Source: Xiphydria camelus (taxonomy: Eukaryota; Arthropoda; Insecta; Hymenoptera; Xiphydriidae). Taken from it: DNA of 64,000 bases. Below the pieces are notes generated by a model. It was not told the origin of the DNA, did not search any database, and saw nothing but the letters and a program-made list of their open reading frames with translations. Where the stretch lies: assembly GCA_963678675.1 (NCBI GenBank), contig OY783194.1:13653207-13717206 (forward strand), in the 5' to 3' direction. This document shows, in pieces, positions 11,974 through 22,931 of this stretch (position 1 is its first letter; each line of letters starts with the position of its first letter). Position numbers and translations under genes: made by a program.

Positions 11974-12608
11974 GCTTACTTAATAGAAGAAATAAATTTA
12001 GTTCTACTGGGCTATTGAGTGGGCCTTTGTTTCGAAGAAAAAAAATTTTGAAAATCGCGTCGCGCGCGCATTCCAAGTGTCTCCGGGATTGGCGTACGTC
12101 ATGTTACGGACTGGCTAAACTGCACGTCCTGATTTTCGGTTATCGGTTATTTAGAGCATGCGCAGATTTATTCCCTTAACGTTAATACCATCTTGTTGAA
12201 ATTAGTTTTTGATCCTGAAGAAAGCGTTACGTGTAACGTAAGGGTGTAGCGGACTACACTATAAAGCTGCGTATACACTCACACGTCTCCGATGTCGCAG
12301 AATCAAGTGATCCATCCTGTATGCAATCCATTCTCATACTGTCTCCGTATATGTAACTAATATTACTGAACAAGTATAGATTATACTTGAAAGGAACCAC
12401 AAGCTTATTTGTTGAAAATTCGCAATACGTAAAAGTTCTTTTTATCGTTGGCTAATAAAGTTATTATACAATACTTTCCTGAAGTTAGCACCGATGACCG
12501 TAAAATCATTTCAATTATGTATAGGGGCCATTCAAGTATTATGTCAGCAAATTCCGGGAGAGATACCATACTTTAGTTTTCCTTGGTTACCGGCGTGGAT
12601 AGCAGCCG

Positions 12609-12905
12609 GTGGCCAACTCGAATGCGGCGTCTTTTCCGGATTTTGTTGACGTAATACTTGAAAGGCCCCCTAAACCAGTGCTTGAACGATTATTTAATAA
12701 CTTGGAAAGAAAACGATATGTCATTAATGTAAATATTGAATTATTTAAATACTTAGTTTACATTATTCTAATTCAACAGATGCTGCCAAAGTTCACTATA
12801 AGGGGAAACATTCATCCGAGAAAGCTATAAAAAATGCTGTTCAAGACTGGCTGAAACTCGCCAAAAATAGATTAAAATCCACTACACAAGGAATCAATGA
12901 AAAGT
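12609..12905 (+). other. Unrecognised two-exon-like coding fragment
   Basis: The first segment (about 12612-12718) encodes SNAASFPDFVDVILERPPKP. After an AT-rich gap ending in TTCAACAG, a second segment (about 12780-12906) encodes AKVHYKGKHSSEKAIKNAVQ and QDWLKLAKNRLKSTTQG before a stop. The arrangement resembles exons of a TE-encoded protein, but I do not recognise the family and the donor site is uncertain. From 11974 to 12608 I see nothing. Confidence 0.3.
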
Positions 12906-12959
12906 GAGTTTAAGGTATAAAATACATATTTGAAATTATTAAATTTTATGAAACTAATA

Positions 12960-14611
12960 CGATTTGATAGTTTCTAGATGGATAGCGTAGATGCGGGCAA
13001 AAGTCCTCTGCGGAGTAAGAGTCTGTTTTTGTACTGCGCAGGTTAGAAGAAAGTAACCGACGTTTCATGTAGCAGTTGTCGGTATTAATATGTATAGCTA
13101 TCATCTAGTTAAGCTTTCGTTCTGCTGACAAGTAGTTTCTTATTTTAGTGTATAGAAAATGTAGGGGTATATCTAGTTACCAAAAAACATTGTCTACAGT
13201 ATTGTAAAGTGTTGTAAAAAAAGTATTATGAAACTTAAGATATAATAAATTTATATATAGTTTTTTTTTTCATTATGACCTATAGAATAAAGTAATAATA
13301 TACATTAACTACACACATACACAAAAACATTATTTAAGTTCTAAAAAATGGCAAACATTCTGACATTTATTCCTTAGGTGCGGGCTTCTGCCCCCGTCTA
13401 CTAACAGTCTTTTGTAATGCGAATATCAAATAAACAATATATTCTTAACATATTTTAAAGACTTTCTAATTTTCTAGTTTAAAAAACGTTGATAACTAGT
13501 ATAGGATTAACACATATTCTTTGGGTAAAAGTCTGTCCCATCAACTAATTTTTCAACATTTAAATTATACCATTTAAAAACGTATACAGAATGCGAATAA
13601 AATACGTTAATTAAAACAAATGTATGTCATACCAATTTTAAACCGTTTTATATAGGTATAATTTAAACGTTAATGAATTAGTTGTTTGGGATGGACATTT
13701 GCCTATAGAATATACGTTAATCCTATACCGCTTATTGACGTATTTTGTACCAGTCGATTTAACTGTACATCTATTAAACATATTTTTATACATTTCTAAA
13801 ACGATTTAGAAACGTATAAAATACGTATAATAAAAGTATAGTTTAATGTAACTAATGTAAACCATACGCCTATTATATGTATTTTTATACGTTTCTAAAG
13901 CGTTTCATAAACGTTTAGAAATATGTATAATGGACGTACAGTTCAATCGACTGGTATAAAATACGTAAATAATCGGTATAGGATTAACGTATAATGAACG
14001 TATAAAAATGGTTGAAACGAGTGGTTTAAAAAACGTTTATAACTGGTATAGCATTGAGGTATATTCTTTGGGCAAATGTCCGCCCCATAAACTAATTTTT
14101 AAACGTTTAAATTATTCCATTTAAAAAACGTATACAGAAAACGGATAAAATACGTTACGTAAAACAGGTACATGTCATACCAATTTTAAACCGTTTTATA
14201 CACATTAAACTATACGTTTATTATACGTATTTTATACGTTTCTAAATCGTTTTATAAACGTATATAAATATGTATAATAGACGTACAGTTTAATCGGCTG
14301 GTATGAAATACGTCAATAAGCGGTATAGGATTAACGTATATTCTATAGGCAAATGTCCGCCCCGTAAACTAATTTATTAACGTCTACATTATATGTATAT
14401 AAAACGGTTTAAAATTGGTATGACATGTACTTGTTTTACGTAACGTATTTTATCCGTTTTCTGTATACGTTTTTTAAATGGAATAATTTAAACGTTTAAA
14501 AATTAGTTTATGGGGCGGACATTTGCCCAAAGAATATACGTCAATGATATACCAGTTATAAACGTTTTTTAAACCACACGTTTCAACCATTTTTATACGT
14601 TTATTATACGT
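12960..14611. repeat. Foldback array rich in 'tacgtata'/'aaacgttt'
   Basis: Sequence such as GGGCAAATGTCCGCCCCATA (about 14070) recurs in direct orientation near 13525 and 14350 in variant form, and in inverted orientation at about 14512-14530. The clearest inverted arms are about 14005-14190 and 14400-14595. The array abuts, and appears to truncate, the Gypsy polymerase at 14612. No protein is encoded. Confidence 0.6.
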
Positions 14612-14619
14612 AACCGTGT

Positions 14620-15471
14620 TTATTGGGCCAGTACTTTAAATACGCATTTCAACACTGCAAATTGCTCTTCCAACGTTTCTGTTATGACCAGAATGTCGTC
14701 CATATAAACAACGACGTTACCCGCTCTAATTTCATCTTTTAAAATTGTGTTTATATATCGCTGAAAAGCGGCTGGAGCCGTCTTTATACCGAAGGGCATT
14801 CGCAAACATTCATATTGCCCTAACGGCGTGACGAATGATGTGTACTTTATGGAATCATCCGAGACTTTCAAGTGATAATACCCATCCTTTAAATCTAACG
14901 ACGAAAAGTATTTCTTATTTGACAATGCGTTAATCTGATCCTCAATTACGGATAGTGGATAATTATCTCTTTCCAACATATCATTTAAATGTCTGAAATC
15001 GATACACATTCTTACTTCTCCATTCTTTTTATTTACCAGCACTATGGGAGATGCATACTCAGAGTCACTCGGCCTAATGTACCCTTTTTCTAGCAAACTA
15101 TCCAAAACAACACTTAACTTATTTTTTTGATCGTACGATAATCGTCGCGGCGTCGAATGAAACAGTTTATCATCTTTCAATCTTAATTTCAGCGCTTGTT
15201 TAACCGTTGGCTCATCCGGCCTTTCAGGCATCACGTACTCTTCCTTAAACAATTTCCTGAATTTCATCCTAACCTTTTCGTCGCCCTTTTCGCTTATGTT
15301 TAGTCTATCGCTTGGTTCGTCTGATTCATCGACTTCAATGTGTAATACCTCGGATATTGTGTCGTTCTCCAACGACCTACGTAACCCTAACCTGAATTTC
15401 CGTGTCAAAATATCTTCCAAGTAAAGCCGAAACTCTAAACGTATTTTCTGAAACAACGAAAATCGGTACAT
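14620..15471 (-). pseudogene. Gypsy reverse transcriptase, truncated
   Basis: The open frame of about 283 aa covers the reverse transcriptase fingers and palm. It shows the LEKGYIRPSDSEYASPIVLV segment, MCIDFRHLND, YFSSLDLKDGYYHL with the first catalytic Asp, MPFGIKTAPAAFQRYI, and VVYMDDILV with the YMDD pair, so all three catalytic aspartates are present. It ends abruptly at VFKVLAQ where the foldback array begins; thumb, connection, RNase H and integrase are gone. The protease lies just upstream in another frame. This would copy element RNA into DNA in a full-length copy. Confidence 0.9.
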
Positions 15472-15480
15472 CCTCTTCGA

Positions 15481-15750
15481 CTAAATTATACAAAGTATAA
15501 TTCGCGTCTTTACAGTCCCCAGAATTTTAATCGGCGTTTGATTTACCCCTCTGTATGGCAATGAATTCGAATCAATTGGAAGCATCGACTCTTTATCAAC
15601 GAACCTTTCTTTTATCATACTAATAGGACTTCCCGTGTCTAATTGCGTATCTAAATTCAAAATTCTTCGCGTACTCCCATCATTAACTTCAAATATTACT
15701 ATCTCACGACATTCTTCTCGAGACGCTGGCTCCTCGTAGACGTTGGTCAC
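15481..15750 (-). pseudogene. Gypsy aspartic protease fragment
   Basis: LDTQLDTGSPISMI carries the DTG (Asp-Thr-Gly) active-site motif of retropepsins. The frame stops just before the reverse transcriptase part, which continues in a different frame, so at least one shift separates them. Confidence 0.75.
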
Positions 15751-15790
15751 CTGCGGATGCGGTTTGGTCGATCCCTCAGATTTCTGCTTC

Positions 15791-16413
15791 TTATTCTTCC
15801 AATTCTCTGGCCCAGTCCTTCACTTGATGCCCCATTCGGAAATATATGTAACACGCCCCTTTCTGTCTTACTGGTCGCGGACAGTCTTTAGCAATATGAT
15901 TGGGCTTGCTGCAATTGTAGCACTTTACTTGGTCTTTCTTGACGCTATTATACTTCTCACTTTTTACTTCACTTTCCTGATTCTTACTGTCTTTGTCTTG
16001 CTTTTCTGTTTTGATGCCACTCATCGTACTGATTGACGCACTCGTTCCTCTCGCACCACTCTTTATTTCCGCTTTAAGTGTGATCCCCTTGAACGCCAAA
16101 ATCAAATCTGCCTTTGTCTTAAGCCGTAACATTAATGCTTGATTTCTCAAGCCTCTTTCTGGAATACCTTCAATAATATACTCGATGATTTCCTCCTCAC
16201 CTTCCAATGGTACACGATTGGCCAAAATCGTCTTGTCATAAAAATAATCATCGAAAGTTTCATTTGTCTGCCACTTCCTATTCTCGAACTCCTTATTATT
16301 CAAGCTCGTTGGACGGTGATCGAAGAACTTTTCCATGGCCTTCAGTAAGTCTGTCAAACTCATCTCTTGATGCTCTGCCTTTGAATGGAACCACGACGCT
16401 GCTTTCTCCTTTA
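15791..16413 (-). pseudogene. Gypsy gag C-terminal half with zinc knuckle
   Basis: The frame encodes a gag capsid region (SLTDLLKAMEKFFDHRPTSL) and a nucleocapsid zinc knuckle CYNCSKPNHIAKDC (C-X2-C-X4-H-X4-C). A second knuckle-like unit follows but has lost a Cys (ACYIYFRMGHQVKDWA), and a stop follows. The reading frame continues at 17028 once the intervening MITE is removed. Confidence 0.8.
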
Positions 16414-17024
16414 AGGTCGAGTCACACTACGCGCTCAGGTCACTGTATGCTCACCATCCGCTCACAGTCAGCAATTTGGGGTAGTATTCACATTCTACAC
16501 TCAACTGGCGCTCATTCTAATCAGTTTCATGAAAAACGTCCACATATCACTATTGTAAGAGAAACAAATTGTCAATAATTGCTTGAGCTGCAATTGCCAC
16601 ATGTGGATGATGAAGAGCAACAAAACAAGAAACGCAGGAAGATATGGGTTCACAACATCTTGAAAAAGCGAAGAACCGAAGGAGAATTGTTCACTCTATA
16701 TAAAGGACTTGTAGACGATGAAACCAAATTTTTTCAATATATTCGCTAATTTAATTGTTCATCCATCTTGCAAACTCTTGTAAACACAAAAATAGGGAAA
16801 ACGAATGCTGTCTGATTACTGTTTGTACACACTGACGCAACGGTTCGCTCACGGTTCCTTCAAACTATCCGCAGGGAGAAAGACCGTAGTCAAAGATCGT
16901 GAGCGGACCATGAACGAAACGCCAAATATGAATATTCCCATTTCAATAGCGTGTTACAATATTTTATCGCGACTTTAGTGGAGCGTGAGCTGAGCGTGAC
17001 CTGAACTATAGTGTGAATCGACCT
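16414..17024 (+). mobile_element. PIF/Harbinger MITE inside Gypsy gag
   Basis: The ends are inverted repeats (AGGTCGAGTCACACTA left; AGGTCGATTCACACTA right) flanked by TTA on both sides (16411-16413, 17025-17027), the typical Harbinger target duplication. At about 16585-16747 on the plus strand it keeps a coding fragment, KRRKIWVHNILKKRRTEGEF and DDETKFFQYIR, that resembles the N-terminus of HARBI1-like transposases. It is therefore an internal deletion derivative of an autonomous Harbinger. Confidence 0.75.
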
Positions 17025-17027
17025 TTA

Positions 17028-17397
17028 ATTTCGTAGTCACCAACAATTGCCCCATCTGTTCATCCAGTTTAAACACACGTACCACATACTGCACTTGCTT
17101 TTGCCACTCAACAAAATCTGTTCCCTCACTGAAATCTGTCAATGACTTTCCAATTGTCTTTAAATTAGCCTTTAACACGTCGCTACTTGCTGTATCAACT
17201 GGTCGACCGTTACCCAGTTGAACTTCCCGTCTCGTCAACTCTCTTTCCCGTTCTAATAATGTCACCTTTTCACTCAATAATTCGCGTTCTCTCTTCAGTA
17301 GTTGCAATTCTCTCTGTAACTGATCATCGTGCTGATTTCCATTCCGACCATCAACATTTAACTGAGCGAGCATTCCCTCAGTTCGCAGCAGCTCCAC
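17028..17397 (-). pseudogene. Gypsy gag N-terminal half, coiled coil
   Basis: Starting MELLRTEGMLAQLNVDGRNG, it contains a strongly charged coiled coil (RELQLLKRERELLSEKVTLL) and then SEGTDFVEWQKQVQYVVRVF, a retrotransposon gag matrix/capsid start. It joins the frame at 16413 after removal of the MITE. No LTR is recognisable upstream. Confidence 0.65.
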
Positions 17398-17559
17398 TTG
17401 TTCACGTAAGAATTGATTTTACGGCGGCTCACTTTTGTAGTCGCCACTTCAAAGTTCGGACACCCGAGTGACCCTTCTTGTCTTTAGTTTTATGTTCGGT
17501 GACGCACCTTAGGTCGGCCTGCGAACAGTGGCGGTGCCGTCACGTTTTATAGAGCAAGT

Positions 17560-17960
17560 TCTTTTACGGGGAATAAATTTTTTTGTTGATAACTTGTATA
17601 TTTCTCGACTTGTAAGAGGTGGGACTGGGTGTTTTTGTAAAAGTACCAAAAAAACATTTTTTAGCGAGCTCAAGCGCTATTACCGCTTGTCATAAAATCA
17701 AAGATGACCAGTGCATTTTGTAGGAAATTTTATTTACTTTAATTTGGTATGGAACGCTCATCTTCAAAAAAATGTACAGTTCTTGAGATATAAGCAAAAA
17801 ACTGAAAAAAGTGCTGAAAATTCAGATTTTTTGCGTTTTTGGCTATGAAGCCGACCTCCTACAAGGCAGCAAACTATAAATTCGGATTCACACACAGCAG
17901 CCCCAAAAACATATAAGAACGTCGAGAAAAAACTTCCGCAATTTGGTAACGAAATCGGAG
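17560..17960 (-). repeat. Dispersed repeat A, uninterrupted copy
   Basis: It is the reverse complement of 2051-2130 joined to 7363-7650, and is continuous across the point where the EnSpm-like element sits in the other copy. No protein is recognised. Confidence 0.75.
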
Positions 17961-18229
17961 TTTTAAACACGTATTTACTGGACTATATAAATATGTTCAA
18001 ACATATCACTAAGCAAAGGTGCAGTTGGCTATGTGCATCATAAGCCATATATACTTATTTACATTGATATTCGCTCTGTGCATTGGGCTCTCGTAGCTTT
18101 ACGAGTGATCAGATCTATAAGTTTATCTGGAATATTTCGCAAATGAGAATTAGAGGAAAAAGGTATGTTTATCAATTTATTAACAATTATGTGCAATAAT
18201 CAGTAGATATGTCTCTATTCTGTAAAATA

Positions 18230-18780
18230 GTTTTTCGGTCGACAACCCACCAGAAACCCCCCACCAATCGACCACTGACGCAACTGTCAACCTATCGCCT
18301 ATCAGGGCGTCCCCCCACCACGCGTCGGCCGCCAATGGGATGCAGTATGCTATCAATTGTCGATCGGTGCGGTGCAAGCCAGTCGAGCAGAGGCCCGTCT
18401 ACCTATTTGCCCGGCGTTTTGTCGAATGCAGAGAGAGAGAGTCTTCCTCGCGCGGTTGCCGTCGATGGTAATATTGCTGTGGAGCTCGACCAGGGTGTCC
18501 CCCCACCAATCGCATCCCCCCACCACGCGTCGGCCGCCAATGGGATGCAGTATGCTATCGATCGTCAATCGGTGCGGTGCAAGCCAGCCGAGCAGAGCCG
18601 AGCAGATTATAACATATCGTCGGCTTCTATTACAATGCCGGAAAAAACTACAACAACTTATGTCCTCCTCCTTCTCCTCCTCCTCCTCCGCCACCACTTC
18701 TTCCTCCTACTCCACCACCCCTCCTTAAGAAGTTTATTTCTTTTGATCGGTTTTTGCCATATATAATAATAATTATAAAT
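18230..18780. repeat. GC-rich segment with an internal duplication and a (tcc)n tract
   Basis: A segment of about 90 bp containing CACGCGTCGGCCGCCAATGG occurs at about 18318 and again at about 18524, each followed by GGTGCGGTGCAAGCCAG. A cct/tcc-rich simple repeat follows at 18662-18725. The segment 'cccgtctacctatttgcccggcg' recurs at about 19620. Apparent long frames here are compositional. From 17961 to 18230 I see nothing. Confidence 0.5.
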
Positions 18781-18903
18781 TAATACACACGAAAAAATGT
18801 TCAGTATTCATTGACGTAGGAATTTGGAATTAAATAAAAGCACTCACTACAAAAAATATTCTTTATCAGAATGCGCTTGGAAGAAACTGTTTCACATTCT
18901 CCA

Positions 18904-19347
18904 GGGGGGCTATTCTCGACGCGTGAGAAACGCATTCGTGAACGGACTTATTGTTTTGTTTGAGAAATTTTGTACACAGAATTTTTTCCCATACGAAACT
19001 CCTTCGTTAACGAAAATACTTTTTTCGTTGACGAAATTGTCATTCGTCGTTCTCGCTGTTTTCGTCAACGAATGTTGTTTGGTATTTGTATGCCGGTGAG
19101 TTGCATGACGAGGTGGTGGGCCGATGCGACGGGTCGTTGCTAAGTGATTAAACGAGATTCTAAAAAGAAGACGTCGCTAAGGGATGTAGACACATTTTTC
19201 GTGTGAGAAAATTAATTTCGTTGACGAGATCTATCTTGGAAGGGATTTTCGAATCGTTAACGAAAGTGATCGATGAAACTTTAAATCCGTTAACGAAAAA
19301 TATTTTGTCCACGAAAAGCATTTCCCACGCGTCGAGAATAGCCCCCC
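18904..19347. mobile_element. 444 bp MITE
   Basis: GGGGGGCTATTCTCGACGCG at the left end is found inverted at the right end (up to 19347), and the arms stay related inward through 'cgttaacg' motifs. It is non-coding. A target duplication is not clear. From 19348 to 19697 I see no gene. Confidence 0.7.
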
Positions 19348-19749
19348 AGGGAACTAACTAAAAGGGCATACGGGGATCATGATATGGACCATCGATGACT
19401 GGTTTCTTTGTTTTGTCCTCTTAGTGGAGATGCGACACTGCGTCGTCTCATAATATAAATAGTGCCACGGACGGTCGAGAGCGGTGGAATGGGGCGCGGT
19501 CGAGAGCGCTGAGTGAGGCAGGGTGGAGAGCGTCGACCCGAAAAACTATTTTATAGAATAGGGAGAAATAGATAGAAATTCATACTTCTTTTCATCTTAT
19601 CCTGCATTCCATTACCCTAGGCCCGTCTATCCGTTTGGCCGGCGCTTTGTCGAATTCGAGCGACGTGAAGCGTCGCGAGATAAGTCTGTTGACCGACCGC
19701 CGCACAGTGGTCAATTTCCGTGATTTAGGTGGAATTAATTAAATGAATA

Positions 19750-19995
19750 AACGGATTCATGCCAAATTTGGTATATAGGGGTTTTTTGGGTCGCTGATCA
19801 CGAATCTAAAGTCAGATTTAAAAAATTCAAAATGGCGGATCCAATATGGCGGACGAGGTTTTCAAAAATCAACGGATTCATGCCAAATTTGGTATAGAGG
19901 GGTTTTTTGGATAGCTGATCACGAATCTGAAGTCAGATTTCAAAAATTCAAGATGGCGGATCCAATATGGCGAACGAGATTTTCGAAAATCGATG
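19750..19995 (+). repeat. 120 bp 'atggcgga' repeat, two copies
   Basis: Two tandem units of about 117 bp each contain CGGATTCATGCCAAATTTGG and GGCGGATCCAATATGGCG. Related units are at about 20985-21345 (inverted) and 55420-55810. Confidence 0.75.
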
Positions 19996-20288
19996 CGTCG
20001 CTGTGTTTTGCAGTACAACATAATAAAAATAAATCAAGTTGATAGTATGTTACAAAAACTGTAATATATAGACAATGAAGATGTGATTAATGTGTTAATA
20101 TTATTACATGAAAACTTAACAACACTCTTCCTCCTCATCATCTTCATCACGGTTATCATCAGAACCCCCTCTTGTGTAAAACTCTCTTGGGGAATGTGAA
20201 GAAGGGATCTGACTTCTTTCGAAAGAGTTCCATTGTTCCGGATTTGTAAAGGTCTAATGCTGCTAATAACAGGATCCGATAATATTAA

Positions 20289-20361
20289 CTCTTTCAGGAT
20301 GGCCGCCGTATATGTACAACGTTATGTAAAACGTACATGTACGGCGGCCGTTCTGAAAGGG
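20289..20361. mobile_element. 73 bp piggyBac-like mini-MITE
   Basis: Inverted ends (CTCTTTCAGGATGGCCGCCG left; CCCTTTCAGAACGGCCGCCG right) are flanked by TTAA at 20285-20288 and 20362-20365. The whole unit can fold as a hairpin. TTAA flanks and CCCTTT ends are typical of piggyBac-type MITEs. Confidence 0.65.
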
Positions 20362-20362
20362 T

Positions 20363-20363
<1 letters not shown>

Positions 20364-20399
<36 letters not shown>
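20364..20399. repeat. (AC)n microsatellite
   Basis: An uninterrupted AC dinucleotide run of about 36 bp lies directly beside the mini-MITE. Confidence 0.9.
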
Positions 20400-20401
<2 letters not shown>

Positions 20402-20404
20402 GAG

Positions 20405-20818
20405 TGTAAAATTTCTTCATTACACTTCGTTCTGGAAACTTTTCTGGTATAATGCTCTCGATATTTTCTAAATTCCTTATGCCTAGCTTCTAATGCATCT
20501 TCGGACAATTGGCCAATTGGACAGATTAGGTAATCCATTACAGCTGCACCATGGATAAGAATTTTGTGCAGACTTACAGGCATTGGATACCAAGGATACA
20601 AATTCACATAGTGTTTTGCAGTTTCTATGTTATACTTTTCGAATTCTGCCAAATTGAAAGAATATCCACTTGACAATGCATCTAGAATTGTGAAAAAACG
20701 TACTATGAGATTTTTTAACTATTCTAGTTATTTCTGACACTTTCTCTGCATTTTTGAAAAACCGTCTAGCAGTATTTCCATCCTTCGTGTTGCCCTTTCC
20801 TTGAACAACCACAACCAC
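20405..20818 (-). pseudogene. TE-encoded protein fragment, family not named
   Basis: Two overlapping frames give one protein. The upstream one contains KGNTKDGNTARRFFKNAEKV, and after a shift near 20680 the other continues SSGYSFNLAEFEKYNIETAK, YPWYPMPVSLHKILIHGAAV and PIGQLSEDALEARHKEFRKY. I recognise this as the C-terminal part of a protein recurring in insect TE collections, but cannot name the superfamily. Only this end remains, and it reaches the microsatellite. The surrounding TIRs suggest it is the remnant of this element's own transposase. Confidence 0.6.
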
Positions 20819-20984
20819 AGTAACAAATTAAAATAATTTTTCCAGGCGACAAATGGCGACTATATGTTTCTTATAATTTTATAGTAGACACTCTAGCCTA
20901 CGAAACACAATAACACTTTGAAACTTTATGAAACTTTTTTTGTAATTCAACAAAAAGATATTTAAACACACATGCCATTTTTGA

Positions 20985-21390
20985 GAAACCTTTCCGCCAT
21001 ATTGGATCCGCCATATTGTTTTTCGAAATTTTGACTTTGGATTCATAATCAGCGACCCCAAACATCCCCGAGTACTCAATTTCACCTAGATTCGATCAAT
21101 TATTGAGGAACATTTCCGCCATATTTGATCCGCCATATTGTTTGTCTAACTTTTGACTTTGGATTCGTAATTAGCAACCCCAAAAACCCCCGAGTACTCA
21201 ATTTCATCCAGATTCGATCAATTTTTGAGGAACCTTTCCGCCATATTGGATCCGCCATATTGTTTTTCGAAATTTTGATTTTGGATTCGTAATCAGCGAC
21301 CTTAAAAACCCCTGAATACTGAATTTCACCTTGATTAATACGCATTTTCGAATTTTGGCCAGCTTTCCGGGATTTCGTCCCACTGTGCAT
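20985..21390 (-). repeat. 120 bp 'atggcgga' repeat, diverged inverted copies
   Basis: About three to four units on the minus strand contain 'ccgccatattggatccgccatattg' and 'tcgtaatcagcgacccc'. They mirror the copies at 19750-19995 across the element. Confidence 0.7.
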
Positions 21391-21912
21391 CGCTTGTCAG
21401 AACAGTTAAAAATGAAAATAATTCTTCCAGATGACAAATGATGACTATGTGTTTATTATGATTTTATAGTACACACTCTAATCTATAAAACACAATAACA
21501 TTGGCTTTGAAACTTTATGAAACTTTTTTTGTAATTCAACAGAAAGATATTGAAATACACATGTCAATAAAATTAAATAATTTAGAAGTGTCCCGCATAT
21601 TTTACTTACCGAATGTATGTTTTAACGTAGATAAAAACACAACCTAACAATACCAAAACACAATAATGTATCACGACAAACCGTACCAACGATATCGATA
21701 TAATTAATCACGGTAGACTAAGTACGTCAACCTAATGCTACATCTTTGGTTGTGCGCCGTATCGAGCATAGCGTGTTTAGACCTGCAACTTCTATAGCAT
21801 ATTATGCTACAGTTATTTAGCTAACTACATACATAACTATTTTCGAGATTTGTAAAATTTATTTTTGTACATTTTTTCCACCTACATCACGGAAATTGAC
21901 CACTGTGCGCCG

Positions 21913-22010
21913 TCCCCAACAAACTCGGGGGAGCGCCGCGACAGCGGCGCGGGGGCGCTAGCCCCCCAGGGGTTGGCGAGCGAAGCGAGCATGGGGCAGA
22001 TGCCCCCTAG
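21913..22010 (+). mobile_element. Helitron-like 3' end
   Basis: GC-rich sequence with 'gcgagcgaagcgagc' ends in a short hairpin (GGGGCAGATGCCCC) followed by CTAG and T. A related terminus is at 44270-44358. The 2.2 kb TIR element sits immediately upstream and probably inserted into this Helitron. Confidence 0.5.
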
Positions 22011-22251
22011 TCTTCTATAAATAAATTGTTTTCCGCCAGGGATGTCAGATTTAATAGGACTATTTTTATTCAATTTCAATCGGAATAAATTGGTATTATC
22101 ATATTTCATTAGATAAGATTAATGTGTGTGCAATGAAAGAATCAATTGGTATTGGGCTGCTGCATATCTGGATGATGGCGCAACAATAAGTAACATTCAG
22201 CGCTACCGGTGGACATCTAAGAAGTATTCTCATTATGAACTATACATCCAC

Positions 22252-22436
22252 GAGCAGAGCATCTGTCCGTCGTGGATTTAGTTAAGAAACTTGGATGGAG
22301 GCGGGTGTAGTTGAGCGGGTACATATACGTGAGAGCTCCACTACAGAGATTCTGTGGACTCTCATGTACTGCTTAACTACGCCTCCCTCCATCCAAGTTC
22401 CTTGGCTAAGTCCACAGTGGACAGATGCTTTGCTCG
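22252..22436. mobile_element. 185 bp foldback MITE
   Basis: CGAGCAGAGCATCTGTCC and, further in, AACTTGGATGGAGGCG are repeated in inverted orientation on the other side of a centre near 22345. It is non-coding. The 240 bp before it and the 490 bp after it are AT-rich with no recognisable gene. Confidence 0.65.
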
Positions 22437-22931
22437 CGCGTATACTGGCACTGATGGTGCAAAAGTGAACTTTATTATATTTTGATAAAATGGGAAACAT
22501 TTTAACATACAAATTCTTTTCGATAAGTAAAGATTTTCTTCGCGATAGAGCCAGAGTAAAAGGCAAACACCTATGCGACTAAAAACACGAAAAGATATAA
22601 TTGGGCCATGTTATGCAAAAAGCAACAAAGCCACAATATATACATTACGAGTAATTAGCTTTTATTTGTTTTTTTTTCAATTAATTAATTTTCGATCAGT
22701 CTTTTCAAAACTATAACTTCACTATTCAATAGTTGAAAATTATAACTTAGTTTTATATTGTAAGATCAAAATAATCATAAATTTTTTATAAAAAAAATTA
22801 GATATATTGAGGGTTGGTTTCTTTTTGCTCATCAAGAAATTACAAAAAAAACGCGATTTGTTAACTTATTTTTTATTTATATACTTACTTTTTTGTTTTT
22901 ATGGATTTACAAAATAAAAATTAACTTATGA

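Larger units (their letters stand above)
14612..17460 (-). mobile_element. Ty3/Gypsy LTR retrotransposon remnant
   Basis: Minus-strand gag, protease and reverse transcriptase pieces lie in normal order. RNase H, integrase and both LTRs are missing. The 3' side is cut off inside reverse transcriptase by the foldback array, and gag is split by a MITE. Confidence 0.85.
19703..21907 (-). mobile_element. 2.2 kb TIR transposon with a decayed gene
   Basis: Inverted ends CACAGTGGTCAATTTCCGTG are flanked by the 5 bp CGCCG at 19698-19702 and 21908-21912. Subterminal copies of a repeat of about 120 bp containing 'atggcggatccaatatggcgg' lie in opposite orientation at the two sides (two copies on the left, about four on the right). 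A minus-strand protein fragment lies between. I do not recognise the superfamily. Confidence 0.7.

Noticed and set aside
18209..18766. 185-aa Ser/Pro-rich plus-strand frame
   Set aside because: It spans an internal duplication and a tcc microsatellite, and frames are open on both strands because of composition.
18824..19099. 91-aa frame in the 444 bp MITE
   Set aside because: It crosses the MITE border and has no similarity to a known family.
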